The translations under genes were made by a program, and so were the position numbers. From positions 124,001-188,000 of the forward strand of contig NW_020290023.1 in the NCBI RefSeq assembly GCF_003144195.1: a DNA stretch of 64,000 bases, read 5' to 3'. Of the stretch, positions 1 through 10,609 are shown in pieces. Under the pieces are notes generated by a model. The model had not been told where the DNA came from and made no database searches. It saw only the letters and a program-made list of their open reading frames with translations. The stretch's first letter is position 1; each line of letters opens with the position of its first letter. The DNA comes from Ceraceosorus guamensis (taxonomy: Eukaryota; Basidiomycota; Exobasidiomycetes; Ceraceosorales; Ceraceosoraceae).

Positions 1-54
1 TCTATCATCTGACGCTCACCTTTCCACCATCCATCTCGACATCAAGATTTCAAG

Positions 55-1114
55 ATGTACGTATAATGCCCGTTGGACATACGTCTACCTGACAAGATCT
101 CGCTCACGGTATACTGACCATGTCTCGTCTCTTTTTCCTTCGGCCTTGCGCTCTCTTTAACCCCGACCAACGATGATCATCCCATGGTCTTGCGATGCGC
201 TACGACTCCCACCTTTCACGCTGCGCACAATGGTCTCCTATGCTGCTGGGACGCGTTCACTCATGGTGGGAATGCTTGGAACATCCTGGCTTTTTTGATC
301 TCGATGCGGTGTGAATAGGCCGTCCAGACTCAGCAAGAACAGAAAGCTCCGTGGACACGTCTCCGGCGGTCACGGTCGTGTCGGTGAGTAATGCGTCATG
401 TCTTTGAAGGAAATGCTGGGGTGACTGTCAGGTTAGATATTGGAAGACGGTCGTCTGCGACGGAGGAGCCGGAGAGAGAGACTCAGGGAAAGAGGCAGGT
501 GGACTGCCAGCTGGGCTTAGGTGTTCAGTCATCGTTCTCGCGGGAGGGAAGCAACCCCCTTGCGAACTAGTGTGTGGGACGCTCGGCGACCGGAAAAGGA
601 GTGCAAGATTCTCCATGGAGAAAGCTCGATTCAGTCTATCTCACACTTTCCTCGTGTCCGATATACAGGCAAGCACCGCAAGCATCCGGGAGGTCGTGGT
701 CTTGCTGGTGGTCAACACCACCACCGAACCAACTTTGACAAGTACCACCCCGGTTACTTCGGAAAGGTTGGTATGCGTCACTTCCACTTGACCAGAAACA
801 GCTACTACAGACCAGTGGTCAACCTGGACAAGCTCTGGACTCTCGTCCCTGCTGAGCAACGCAAGGGCTTGACCTCGAGCTCCACTGAAGTTCCCGTCAT
901 TGACACTCTGGCAGCTGGGTACGGCAAGGTCCTCGGCAAGGGCAGATTGCCTCAACTTCCCTTCATCGTCAAGGCACGATGGGTGTCAGAATTGGCAGAG
1001 AAGAAGATCAAGGAGGCTGGTGGTGTTGTCAAGGTGAGTACCCCGCTCTGTCGCCATGATCCGCTCCATTGCTGACACTTCTCCCTTTATCACCCTGAAC
1101 AGCTCATCGCATAA
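55..1114 (+). CDS. RPL28: 60S ribosomal protein L28 (uL15)
   Basis: Large-subunit ribosomal protein of the uL15 family (yeast L28, animal L27a). Exons 55-56, 319-383, 669-1033 and 1103-1114 join to 147 residues, close to the family's ~149. The N-terminal half carries the basic Gly/His-rich stretch typical of the family ([31 protein letters not shown]); the C-terminus ends VVKLIA. The start codon is split: AT (55-56) lies before a GTACGT donor and the G is the first base of the exon at 319, giving [10 protein letters not shown]. The last exon encodes only Leu-Ile-Ala and stop. Introns 1 and 2 (262 and 285 nt) are much longer than most introns here. Only 54 nt of upstream sequence is in the window, so the promoter is not visible. 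Family identity is certain; the micro-exon start is inferred from phase and homology. Confidence 0.93.
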
Positions 1115-2199
1115 ACAGCAAACATGCGCTTCAGTTCACATCGTCATCATGGTTTCAACTAACAAAATCCTTCGTTCTGTACATCTAGCCTGGCCATCGA
1201 GTGGCACCGATGTCTCACATCCTTTGTCGCCGTGGGAGGCTGTTCAGCGCAGATTCGCTGCAAGACGCAGCATTCCGCTCCGCACACATTCATCTCGCAA
1301 TATGACATGACATGCCAACTCATACCTTGCCTACGGTCATCCTTCGGGCTCGTGAGTCGGCGGCCGACCGCCCAAGCAAAGGCATCTACGTGGCGACAGC
1401 GGCAGAGCAGAGGACTTCAGGGCCTGAGGATGAAACTGCCCGCGGGCAGCTTGCGTCGCACTCGATTTCTTTCACCCTGTTGTAAAAGCAGACCTGGTTA
1501 CTGCAGCATAGCCTAGATGTTGGCTAGACTCTCGTGCATAGCTGAAGTCGGCTCCTCAGGGTGATGACTTGGGCTGTCTATGAGCGTGCTGATTTGTCAG
1601 GGAAGCCTGAGTTCACCTTCGAGGAAAGAGCGCTGCTTTCCGCGGACAAAGATCGCGCGCATTGAAGCCCTGGGGAGTCGTAAGTCATCCTCCTTGTTGC
1701 ACACATGCCGTCAAATCCACAGCGTTCCCCACTGACCATTGAGAAGCCAGCTGACTTTGGACTTGAGGATGTGTGCCTGTACCGGTCCTCGAGTTTACAT
1801 GCCCGGTTGCCGTCTGCCAGCGCTCATCGGGAGCAATCACGAAGCTTGATCCTGCGTCGTGCAAGCCGGCATGGTCAACGTGGCCAAAGCTGCTCCAAAT
1901 GCAGATCACGTGCATGCATCAACCCCGCATTTTGAGCTCCTCCCTTTGCCTTCTGTTGACGTCCATGCTCGCAAGACGGCTCTGGGCACTCTGACTTCTA
2001 ATAATCACGTCTCGCCTATCGGCCCTGACGTTTCAATTGCAGTACTCAAATCGCCTCTTCTTCTTTCAGCGTCTTTGAGGGGCCGCTGCTTAGACCTTTC
2101 GCCAAAAAGCCTTTGCAGCATCAGACGAAGCGTAAGCTCACCCAGCTCGCTCCCGCACGCCAGTCACTTCCAGCCGGGTGCTTCGAAGCTTGATCCACC
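1115..2199. other. intergenic, RPL28 3' side and promoter of the GH18 gene
   Basis: About 1.1 kb between two genes on the same strand. Open frames of 60-140 codons occur on both strands but none shows a recognisable family, a convincing splice structure or a coding-like composition. I see no RNA gene here. Confidence 0.5.
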
Positions 2200-4060
2200 A
2201 TGTCACTTGCATCCAATCACAGACAGCGGATATCGACTTGGCGGACTCGATCTGCATCTCTGCCCTTGGCTTTGATCTGCATCGTCGCAGCGCTGAGCTG
2301 TATCTTGAAGGCTCGAGCACAGGGCATCGACTCGCAGTATCCGAGCAGGTCGGCAATATTGTCACAGTCGGACCATAGCACCTCGAAGGGAGTCCACAAA
2401 CATGAAAGAAGAAAAATGGCTGGGTGAGTAGCGAAAGGCAGAGCGCTTGAGCTGGCGCTACAGCGTCCGATAGAAAGTTGCCCAACTTCGTCTGGAAGTT
2501 GGCAGAGAGTCGCTTTTGCCCCTGCTCACTCTCCACATGCTTGCTTTCCCTGTCGCCGTCCATTTCACCGCACCAGCCGAACCGTTCTGGGCTACACATC
2601 ACCCTGGAACCCTCAAGGTGCTGAGCTGGTAGAGGAGTATAGGGGAAAATTTGACGTCGTAGTACCTTGCTGGCACACGGTCGACATTGTTCGAGCGCAG
2701 AAGGGTGGTGAAGCATTCTACGAAGTGCGAGGGGAGATGACGGAGAAGGACAGGCAGTGGAAAGATCGACTGCAGGTGGCAATCCGAGTAGGAGATCTGC
2801 CTGGCCGCAACACGTCGGATACGATACTCTCCTCAGCCGAGCAGGATACTCGACTGCCACCCGTCAAGGTGCTGCCTCGCTTCGCACTCGACCGATGGAC
2901 ACCAGAGGACTTGGCAGAGATGCTGACAAAGGAAGAGCACCTCGAAGCCTTTTCGAGCGCTGTCATGACGGTCATCGAAGAAGCCGGATATGATGGCTTG
3001 GTCATTGAGAGCAACGCCGTTTGGGCTATGAAGGGCTTGGTGGAGCATTTGGCAGCCCTTCTGCGAGCCAATGACAGACAAATTGGCGTGGTGCTTCCTC
3101 CACTCCGGACGGGTCACGTTGATGCGGAAGTGGAAAAGACGAATCGGGTGGTGCTGCACTCTATCAAAACACTTGGCCCTATTGCCGATTTTTTGCACAT
3201 CATGACCTACGACTACACTGGCATGAATGGCCAGGCTTTTGAGGATGTCTATGATACTAGCAGCCTTCCAGAAGGAAGTCCCCTTGCGCAAGATGGCGTC
3301 AGGACGCCTGGTCCCAACACACCAATCAGCTGGCTTGAAGGTAACATTGAGATGCTGAGCGGAAGTCTGGAGACGCCAGGCGCTCAGAACATCTTTCAGA
3401 CCAACGACATGGATCATACAGAGTTTGTCAGCCAGCACGGCATTGCGGACAAGCTTCTCTTCGGGGTCGCTCTCTACGGTGAGTCATACGCATTAGCCAG
3501 ACGGTACACTGCAGTAGTATCATCCACTGAGGTCTGGTCTGCGCGTCTTGATCTGCGACACAGGCTACTCGTATCCAGTAGGTTGGTTCGAGACCAAATC
3601 AGCCTCCAAGCATGGCGTGCCGCGCGTTCCGCCACCTTCTCCCCTGGTGTCCAAGGACAATTCTACCTCTGCGCAAGAAGCTGCTCGGGCAAAAGCGGAT
3701 AAGAAGGACGAGGAGCTCGCACACCGGGCAGTGCTGCGGTTTGCGGGAGATGCTTTCACCCAACGAGACCTTGTAGGTCGTCTGAAGGTACACAAAGCTC
3801 TGATCAGACTGGACGAAAAGTCGCAAGAACAATTCTTGGATTATGTCGCAGTCTTACCGCCTTCTCAACAGCCCGATCCGAAGGAACTTCCAGAGGGCTA
3901 CAACAAGGGTCAACCTATGGCTTCTTACTACAGAGCTTACTTTCCAAGTGCCCACACCATTTCCAAACGACTCAGCACTGTTGCAGAGCTGTCCCCCGCC
4001 GCTGGCGTCGCGTTCTGGGACGTCGGCCAAGCGGGAAGGTGGCTGTTGGAGGCGATCTAA
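2200..4060 (+). CDS. chitinase domain-containing protein 1-like GH18 protein
   Basis: Exons 2200-2423, 2577-3478 and 3564-4060 give 540 residues. The start at 2200 is followed by a basic n-region and a hydrophobic segment (LPLALICIVAALSC), a signal peptide or signal anchor, so the protein should enter the secretory pathway. The body matches the CHID1/SI-CLP branch of glycoside hydrolase 18: RTVLGYTSPWN after intron 1, VVPCWHTVDIV, LPRFALDRW, GYDGLVIESN, FLHIMTYDYTG, PNTPISWLEGN, LLFGVALYG, and GVAFWDVGQAG near the end. The canonical DxxDxDxE catalytic motif is degenerate, with only the DG and final Glu kept (YDGLVIES), as in CHID1, so it may bind rather than cleave glycans. An insertion of about 80 residues near 3600-3830, Lys/Glu-rich, makes it longer than animal CHID1 (393). 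Splice phases all agree. Confidence 0.88.
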
Positions 4061-6551
4061 CTTGACACGATTCAGCGCGTAGCCTTGTATCGCCCGGCAA
4101 GATAGTAATCGAATATTTACTTGTTGTCGCCGCATTCGAGGACTGCGCAAGACTACTGATGAGGGCTGTGTGCGATGTTGGAGCGACGGCCATCGTCGAT
4201 GTCGTTCAGATTGGCCCAATGCTTCTCTTGACGCTGCTTTTGCGACTCTGGGCCAGACACGTGCTCCATCGTTCAAGATTGCATTCTTGATTCAAACTTC
4301 GGCCATCTGTGCGCCTGATCTGTAGAAAGCTGAGGCCGAAGAGACCTGGCTAGCCCAGAGCGTTCACAAGCGCACAACGCGAGCGAATACACGCGCACAT
4401 CATTTGATTGGCACTTCTTCCTGCAAAGCTCGATTTGAGACAGTCAAAATCCAAGAACGTGAATCAGAATCAAGAATGGTCTCATGCAGCCTGGCTCTGT
4501 GGCTCGTCTTTGCCTCTTGCAGGCAAGCACAGGATGAGTGCCGAGATAATGCAGGCTCAAGTATTATTAGCGTCGTTGCTCGATTTGTAGCGTTCACTTG
4601 CTTGTCCAGGGCGAATTCTCGTCAGGAGCACAACAGATCGATGGAATGGACGTGCTCTGTCTGACCTTCTGCTGGCGTTGCCTCGCGCACTAGCTAACCT
4701 CGCAGCGGTACGGCGATATATTGGCTGCGACAGGACTTGATTCTGGCCCACTGCTCAATCACCGTTTAGGGAACCTCACTCGCTTCTTCTGATGAGTATT
4801 CACCGGCCCGCGATCTCGAGCATATGCAAGACTCAAACCGATCACGATCGAGACGCACAAGACTCGACTCTATTCATCGTATAGCTAGCAAATCCACAGT
4901 CCTACTCACGAGTCAGGCGCACTTGTGACGGCAGTCCATCATCAACACACCTCGTCTGATGAGTCTGAAGAGGCGTGAATGAATGGGAGCTGCGCATGCA
5001 TCGTCGCGAGCCGCCTTCGCAAGGATCAGCAGAGCAACAAGACCCTGTGATGGAAGCACTTAACGCGCGCTGACATGGTGGCTCGTCAAGCCTCAAGGAC
5101 CAATTTCCGCAAGCAGCACGCGGCTCATTCACGATCCGTGATTCGAAGTTGCAGGTCAGCTACTCGTGACCCTCTCAAATCCCTTTCGCTCAGTCACTGT
5201 GTACAGAAAAGCTAAAGTCCGAGTGCTAATCAACAGGAACTCATACCAAAAGCCGAAAGTTGAGCAGGAAATTTTGGTGTGAGAGCTGTTGTTGTGCAGA
5301 TCATGGTGAAGCTCGGAGCGAAGTGACCTTAGCGGGGCTCACGACATGACCGAAAGCATTCACGATTTCGCAGCTGAGATAGGAAAGGGGGCCGGCACAT
5401 CAGTCAAGAGTCAGCTTCGGCATGTGTCATGAGCGGACAAGGAGCTCCGCGCCTTCGTCCGCTCTTTGCCGCGTGCTGCATTTATATGTGTGCACGCGCG
5501 GATATTTATACTGTCTACATTTGGGAGAGCTAGGCCGATCCGTGCGTATTTGAATCAACGTGTATCTCGATCAAGTTCTCGATTCAAAATCAAGTTCAAA
5601 TCAAACGTCACTCGTACGGACCAGGCCACGCGACGCTTCGCCACGCGTGAATGTCGAAGTTCCGGTGTCCGGTGGGGTTTGTAATTCCACCGCATGACAC
5701 AAAGTCCCTCGACTTTGACTTTTGGCTGCACGAAAGCCTAATTTTGAAGCTTTCCCGGCATTTCAGCTCCAGCATGTGCATGCGCGCTTGCATGCAGCAC
5801 CCCCCCAGCTCCAGCGCGGTTGCGAAAGCGGGCGATTCTGCATGCGAGACTCGCCCACTGCACGCTGTATGTGCATTCGCAGCCGCCTTACCGAGCCGCA
5901 CCCGTGCACGCGCGACGAGATCCTGGTTTGAATCCGCGCGCGCGCGAGCTCTGCCAGTCTTATTGATCGAGTCGCGATAGCTTGTACGCTACACCGCAGG
6001 CAGCATGCATGCAGTCAGCACGAATTATATATAGCTTGACTGCGCTGATGAGGCGCTGCTCTGCTGATGCGACGCATGCTGATGAGGTGCATCCAGGCCC
6101 GCATCGTCGCGCTCTCTCTCTTATTGCCCGCCGCCGCGTCATGGCTTGCGCCGGCCGCGCCGCCACGACCGCCGCCTCGACTTTGCGCTCCTTTGGCAGG
6201 CGATGTCGAACCATTTTGGGTTGCGCCTTGATTACATGGTAAGTCACGCAGTGGTTCTCCGCGCCCTGCTTCAATCAGTGAATCAACCTCTTGGACCTCG
6301 CGCGTCACATCTATTCCTCCCCTCATCCTTGATACGTGCTACCGTCCAAGTATCCATTCTTGGCACTCAAAACTCTGGATCCGCTCGCTGCGGTTCACTT
6401 CGCATTCAGAGACGCGCATCGCACAGCACTCCGTCTCAGCGTACCGTTCCCTAAGGGGCCAAGGGGCAACTCTGCACCACAAATATCGACAAGAGCACCC
6501 TCATCTCAATCGGCATCTCGAGGCAGCCCACAATCAAGCGGTGTGACCGCC
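4061..6551. other. long intergenic region with possible 5' exon and TATA element
   Basis: About 2.5 kb. It contains a copy of the ATTCACGAT...CGTGATTCG palindrome-like motif at 5127-5145, alternating CG tracts near 5935-5950, a TATA-like element at 6025-6034, three GCTGATG repeats at 6045-6085, and a good GTAAGT donor at 6239. The donor suggests a 5' exon belonging to the following gene (see that entry). Small frames in 4400-5130 look non-coding. Confidence 0.45.
6025..6034 (+). promoter_or_regulatory. TATA-like element
   Basis: TTATATATAG stands out in otherwise GC-rich sequence, about 115 nt ahead of an ATG at 6141 that opens a frame ending at a GTAAGT donor (6239). It is a plausible core promoter for the membrane protein gene that follows. 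No experimental support; assignment is inference. Confidence 0.35.
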
Positions 6552-9383
6552 ATGGGCCCTCGAGAGGCGGCTAAGACTTGCCAGTCGAGCGTGGCGTCCA
6601 GCTCTACTGGCCTCAACCGCCAGATTCGTAGAAGGCGGTCAAGGGAGGCGCCCAAGCATACACCACGTCTCGCGACAAGCTTGACCACATGCTTGGTAGC
6701 CTCTGTTCTGATCATCAATCCGACAGCGTTTCCGAGAGCAGCAGCAGCACCGACCCCGTCACCTGCACCGAATCTCGCCCAACAACCATTTCCCACTGCC
6801 GACAGCTATGCGCTCGGCACGTCATGGTCCGATCGAGGTGTGGATGCTGCACAACACTCCAACTTGCCACGCAGCTCTATCGATGAGACTTGGGAAAGAG
6901 GGAGAGCGGACAAGCACAATCAGGGCAGTAAACGAGCGCGGCCTCCGCGACAAGCTTCTCTGCACATGGAGGAATCACCGGCATGGTCAGAGACCTGGTC
7001 GATGCTACCAGATGAGCTCACGCCCCGCTTCTGCCATCAACGAGATGATAGGAAAAGCTCAGCATACGCGAGCCAATTGCGGAAGCGCGCGCACATCCGT
7101 GAGGAGGCATTTCAACCGCTTCCACGCACGCCTTCATCAGTGGCTCAGCTGCAGGCGCGAGCACCCTTTCCGACACCTCGGCCTTCCAAGACAATGCAAC
7201 CGAGAGGCGCCTTGCTATCTACGTTGTCGAACGGACGCACTGTGGTGCCCTCAGCATGGACGTCTGGCCTGGCATCCTCGTGGCGACCGCAGGACAGGTC
7301 GGTGTGGTTCCAAAAGAAGGCCGTCATCATAGTGTCCATCTTTTTGGCGATCTTTATCGTGCTCATCATCGGTGCCGCGGTATTCTTGCGCGATAGAGCA
7401 TCCGATGACGATGAGCTGGAGGAATACGCGGATGCCGACGATCTGGCTGTCGAGCGCATGCGCGAAGAACGGGAGATGCGTAATGCAGGGCGGGGGGCTG
7501 GTGGCGAGAAACCTGGCTGGAAACAGAAACGACAGGAGAAGAGAGACCGCAAGAGGCAAGAGAAAGAGCTCAGGAGTATTGGGAGCGCAAGCAAGGAGGC
7601 CAGCACCGGCAGCTCGACCGCGGTGAGCAGGAGGGTCGTTAGTCGATGGATTCGAGCACCCGCCAATCGCCTGCTGCGACGTGCGAGCGATGATGCGCCT
7701 TTGTCAGAGCCAAGAGCTATCAGAGAGGACGATGACGGAGGTCGACGCTCCATTGCAAGCCGACCGGGATCTGCTCACAGAAGAAACACTGCGCCTCGAC
7801 TGGGAGACGGAAGGGGCGAGAGCGTAGAGGTCGTGTATGACGATGATGCTGCGGGCGCAGATCACGAACGCCCAGGACTCGCGATGAACGTGCGTTCTCG
7901 TGGTGCTTCGGACCCCGCTACGTTGGACTCCAGCGACAGAACGTCCCATCCGCTGGAGCGGCGCGGATCAGGTCAGCGGGCTCCCTCTCCATCAGTGGAT
8001 TTGCGCACCGGCTACAGCTCAAGCTTGTCACCGAGTTCTGGCAGACGCCTCGATCAATCGGATCTCAATGCCGCGGATACCGCAGACCAAGACGATGCAG
8101 AAGTGACGCCACCAGCATACATTCCGAGTCGCGAGCGGAACGAGTCCACGGGACCTTCCGTCATCGCCACCCTTGGCTCTCGCGTTGGCTCTCGCGGAGG
8201 ACCAGAGCCGGCCGGCCTAGAGGCGGCGGCGTCTTCCAGCTTCCATCGACCCCTCGCTGGTGATGACGATGCGCCGCCTCTCGCACCAACATTGGATCGA
8301 GCGCTAGCAGGTCGCGGTGCCAGGGCAGAGAAGCAGCCGGAGCGGCCCGTGGATCACAACAACCTGTCTTTGCAGGCCGAATCGTCAGTGCTCTTCGATG
8401 ATGCCAGTCGAGGCCCTTCGCAACCAGGTGCAGCTGCATCTCATGATTCTTTGACGCCCTTTGAGGAAGCTCATGATGCTTTGGCGGAGGGACCGCATTC
8501 TGCGCACGTCGCAACGGACGACAAGTCAGTGCTTGCCGCCATGCGAGCAGCTGCTTCCGCGCCCAGAGCTGGATCGTCAGCGCCAGGCTATGGTGCCTCG
8601 GACATGGAGATTCTGAGCGACCTGGCAGATGAGAGCGGTGGTCACGCGCTTCTCGGCTCCGCCGCTCCGAGCGCTCCATCTGCGCCGCCTCTCACCTTGA
8701 CCGACGATGACTTTGAAAGACTGTCCTCCACATTGGACGTGGATGCAGCTTCTGTGCCCGAAGGTTCATGGTCTAACTCTGCCGACAGAGAGATCGATTT
8801 CGGCTCAGAAAGTAAGGGCAAGGCAGCAATGCGTTTACCACCACCGCCAGCCCCATCTGCCGGACTTACTCAATATGAGATGCCTCGAACGTCAGATGCA
8901 TGGTCAGCAAGTGGCAGAGGCACAGGAAGCTCGCTTCCACCACATGCTCCATCGATTGCTCTTGGCTCAGGTACGCATGCGGAGCACAGGAATGCGTCCG
9001 CACGACCATCAGCGCCTGCTTTGCTCGAGAGCGAAGAGCGTCTGAGAAGAGCTGAGGAAAAGCGCAGGGAAGCCGAGGCAGAATTGACCATTGTCGCTTC
9101 TAGCCCTTCAGACTTGGCGCAGCTTTCCAGACAAGAGCATGCGGGCACTGGAGGTCTTCCAGCTTATGAGCGCAATCCCAGCCACGGCTCAAATGCTGCC
9201 CTCATCGCGCACGGTGCGGCCGCACCGTCTGCACCGCCCATTGGACCATTCGACGAGGAAGGATCTTTGGACGGAGTCGGAGCTGAGGCATTCGCCGCAC
9301 CGCAAGAGCCGGCGGGCGCCAGGCAAAGGTTCACTGCACAGACAGGCGAGACACAACAGCCTTCTGCCCCACCACTCGACTGA
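6552..9383 (+). CDS. single-pass membrane protein with PPxY and PSAP motifs, function unknown
   Basis: I do not recognise a named family. The uninterrupted frame from the ATG at 6552 (context GACCGCCATGG) encodes 943 residues. An Arg-rich n-region leads into a hydrophobic segment (LATSLTTCLVASVLII), a likely signal peptide; a second one (AVIIVSIFLAIFIVLIIGAAVF, about residues 256-278) is a clear transmembrane helix followed by an acidic then basic juxtamembrane stretch. The remaining ~660 residues are Ser/Pro/Asp-rich and probably disordered and cytosolic. They hold one PPxY motif (TPPAYIP, near 8109), one LPxY (GLPAYER, near 9152) and five PSAP motifs (two overlapping near 8665, then near 9007, 9224 and 9364, the last at the extreme C-terminus). 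PPxY motifs bind Rsp5/Nedd4 WW domains and PSAP binds the Vps23/Tsg101 UEV domain, so an adaptor for ubiquitin-dependent sorting is inferred. An alternative start uses an exon at 6141-6238 spliced (intron 6239-6439) to 6440, in frame. Confidence 0.72.
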   Translation: MGPREAAKTCQSSVASSSTGLNRQIRRRRSREAPKHTPRLATSLTTCLVASVLIINPTAFPRAAAAPTPSPAPNLAQQPFPTADSYALGTSWSDRGVDAAQHSNLPRSSIDETWERGRADKHNQGSKRARPPRQASLHMEESPAWSETWSMLPDELTPRFCHQRDDRKSSAYASQLRKRAHIREEAFQPLPRTPSSVAQLQARAPFPTPRPSKTMQPRGALLSTLSNGRTVVPSAWTSGLASSWRPQDRSVWFQKKAVIIVSIFLAIFIVLIIGAAVFLRDRASDDDELEEYADADDLAVERMREEREMRNAGRGAGGEKPGWKQKRQEKRDRKRQEKELRSIGSASKEASTGSSTAVSRRVVSRWIRAPANRLLRRASDDAPLSEPRAIREDDDGGRRSIASRPGSAHRRNTAPRLGDGRGESVEVVYDDDAAGADHERPGLAMNVRSRGASDPATLDSSDRTSHPLERRGSGQRAPSPSVDLRTGYSSSLSPSSGRRLDQSDLNAADTADQDDAEVTPPAYIPSRERNESTGPSVIATLGSRVGSRGGPEPAGLEAAASSSFHRPLAGDDDAPPLAPTLDRALAGRGARAEKQPERPVDHNNLSLQAESSVLFDDASRGPSQPGAAASHDSLTPFEEAHDALAEGPHSAHVATDDKSVLAAMRAAASAPRAGSSAPGYGASDMEILSDLADESGGHALLGSAAPSAPSAPPLTLTDDDFERLSSTLDVDAASVPEGSWSNSADREIDFGSESKGKAAMRLPPPPAPSAGLTQYEMPRTSDAWSASGRGTGSSLPPHAPSIALGSGTHAEHRNASARPSAPALLESEERLRRAEEKRREAEAELTIVASSPSDLAQLSRQEHAGTGGLPAYERNPSHGSNAALIAHGAAAPSAPPIGPFDEEGSLDGVGAEAFAAPQEPAGARQRFTAQTGETQQPSAPPLD

Positions 9384-10609
9384 CGCATCGAGGGCGAAGA
9401 GGAGCTTACCCAACAACCACAAATCACCTTTACATTACGAGCTACTTGATCTTGTACAGCATGGGCTTTTGCCCTCCCTTACATTCTTGCATTTGTACCA
9501 AATAACCATTTTTGCTCGCCTTGCCTCTGCGCTCGAGGTTCGAGTGCTTCCCATTGCTTCTTGACGTACCAAGTTATACTTCGTTTTGCTCTCGCAGAGG
9601 AAGCCGCTAGCCCTTCAGACATGGCAAGTGTGGTCCACGCTGCATTGCTCAGCGCACTTCTCTCACGGATCGCCAGCTACGAGCCCTCGGGACAGCGGGA
9701 TGCACCCTGAGCCAGCGATGGTGGATGCCGCCGGCTCCATGAGCTTGATGCTTTTGATGTTCTGTCGTCGGGCCGAACATGCCTCAGCACGCTGAGATCA
9801 TCTTTTCTCCACGCGGGCTCTTGTGCTTCCTGACAGTGAGCACGATCATGAACCTCTTTGAAGCACAAATTTGCTGGAGGGATAGTCTGCTCCGTCATTT
9901 GTTGGCTCATCTGGGAGGGTACAATTTCGGGTGCTGCGCTCTCGCTCTCGAATCGGAAGCGGATCAAGAATGATCGCAGGATCGTTTTACATACCGCGGC
10001 GCGGCTTGGCTTGGCCTGCTGATGAGTTCCGCTCGTGCCGCTGCTGCTGCATGGCCTGCTGTGCTGGAGCTGCATCCACCTATCATGCGGCTGCTGAGCT
10101 CCGCCTGGAGGAGCGCTCGCGTAATGCACTGATTCACGATTGGCCCAACACCTCGACTTCCGGCGGAGCTAGATTGATTGCCAAGTCTGTGGATCACCTT
10201 CAAAAGCGGACCGGGCCAGCAGCATGTCTGTCAGTTTGGCCTTCGCGAGTTCTCGATCACTGGGCGGCTGAGCTCTCTCATCGTCCACGCAGTTGTCCTC
10301 AGATTGGGTCTGCCAATCCGAAATTGACCCACAGGTCCTCATAAGAGAAAACAGGGAAAGAGTAGGAGATCCGTGGGATTTGCTTGAAACATCCGGATGA
10401 GCTTGAGCTCGAGGCAGTTGTGAGTTCCTCTTCACGTCACGCTTCGTGCTGGCATGCCCTGCGCTCTGTGCTCAAGTGAAGAAGGCGTGCCTCCACGAAT
10501 AAAAGGAACAGCACGCCGTCGATGGTTCTTATCACTCTTCAGTCAGACATTTTCATCATCCATCCACTCAGTACTCTTTAACTCTGCTTGGAATTCCAGC
10601 GAACACGTC
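9384..10609. other. intergenic region
   Basis: About 1.2 kb between two plus-strand genes. Holds the 3' end of the upstream gene and the promoter of the next one, including an AATAAAAGG TATA-like element near 10498-10506, about 105 nt before the next ATG. Frames on both strands here have no recognisable protein features. Confidence 0.5.

Noticed and set aside
1555-1610. GTGATGA and CCTGAG pair resembling C and D boxes of a snoRNA
   Set aside because: The CTCAGG/CCTGAG pairing overlaps the D box itself and there is no proper terminal stem or visible guide region.
1859-2275. 138-codon frame ahead of the GH18 gene
   Set aside because: No family, overlaps the supported first exon in another frame, low-complexity composition.
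5915-5935. GGTTTGAATCC, similar to a tRNA B box
   Set aside because: No A box at the right distance and no cloverleaf or acceptor stem could be folded around it.
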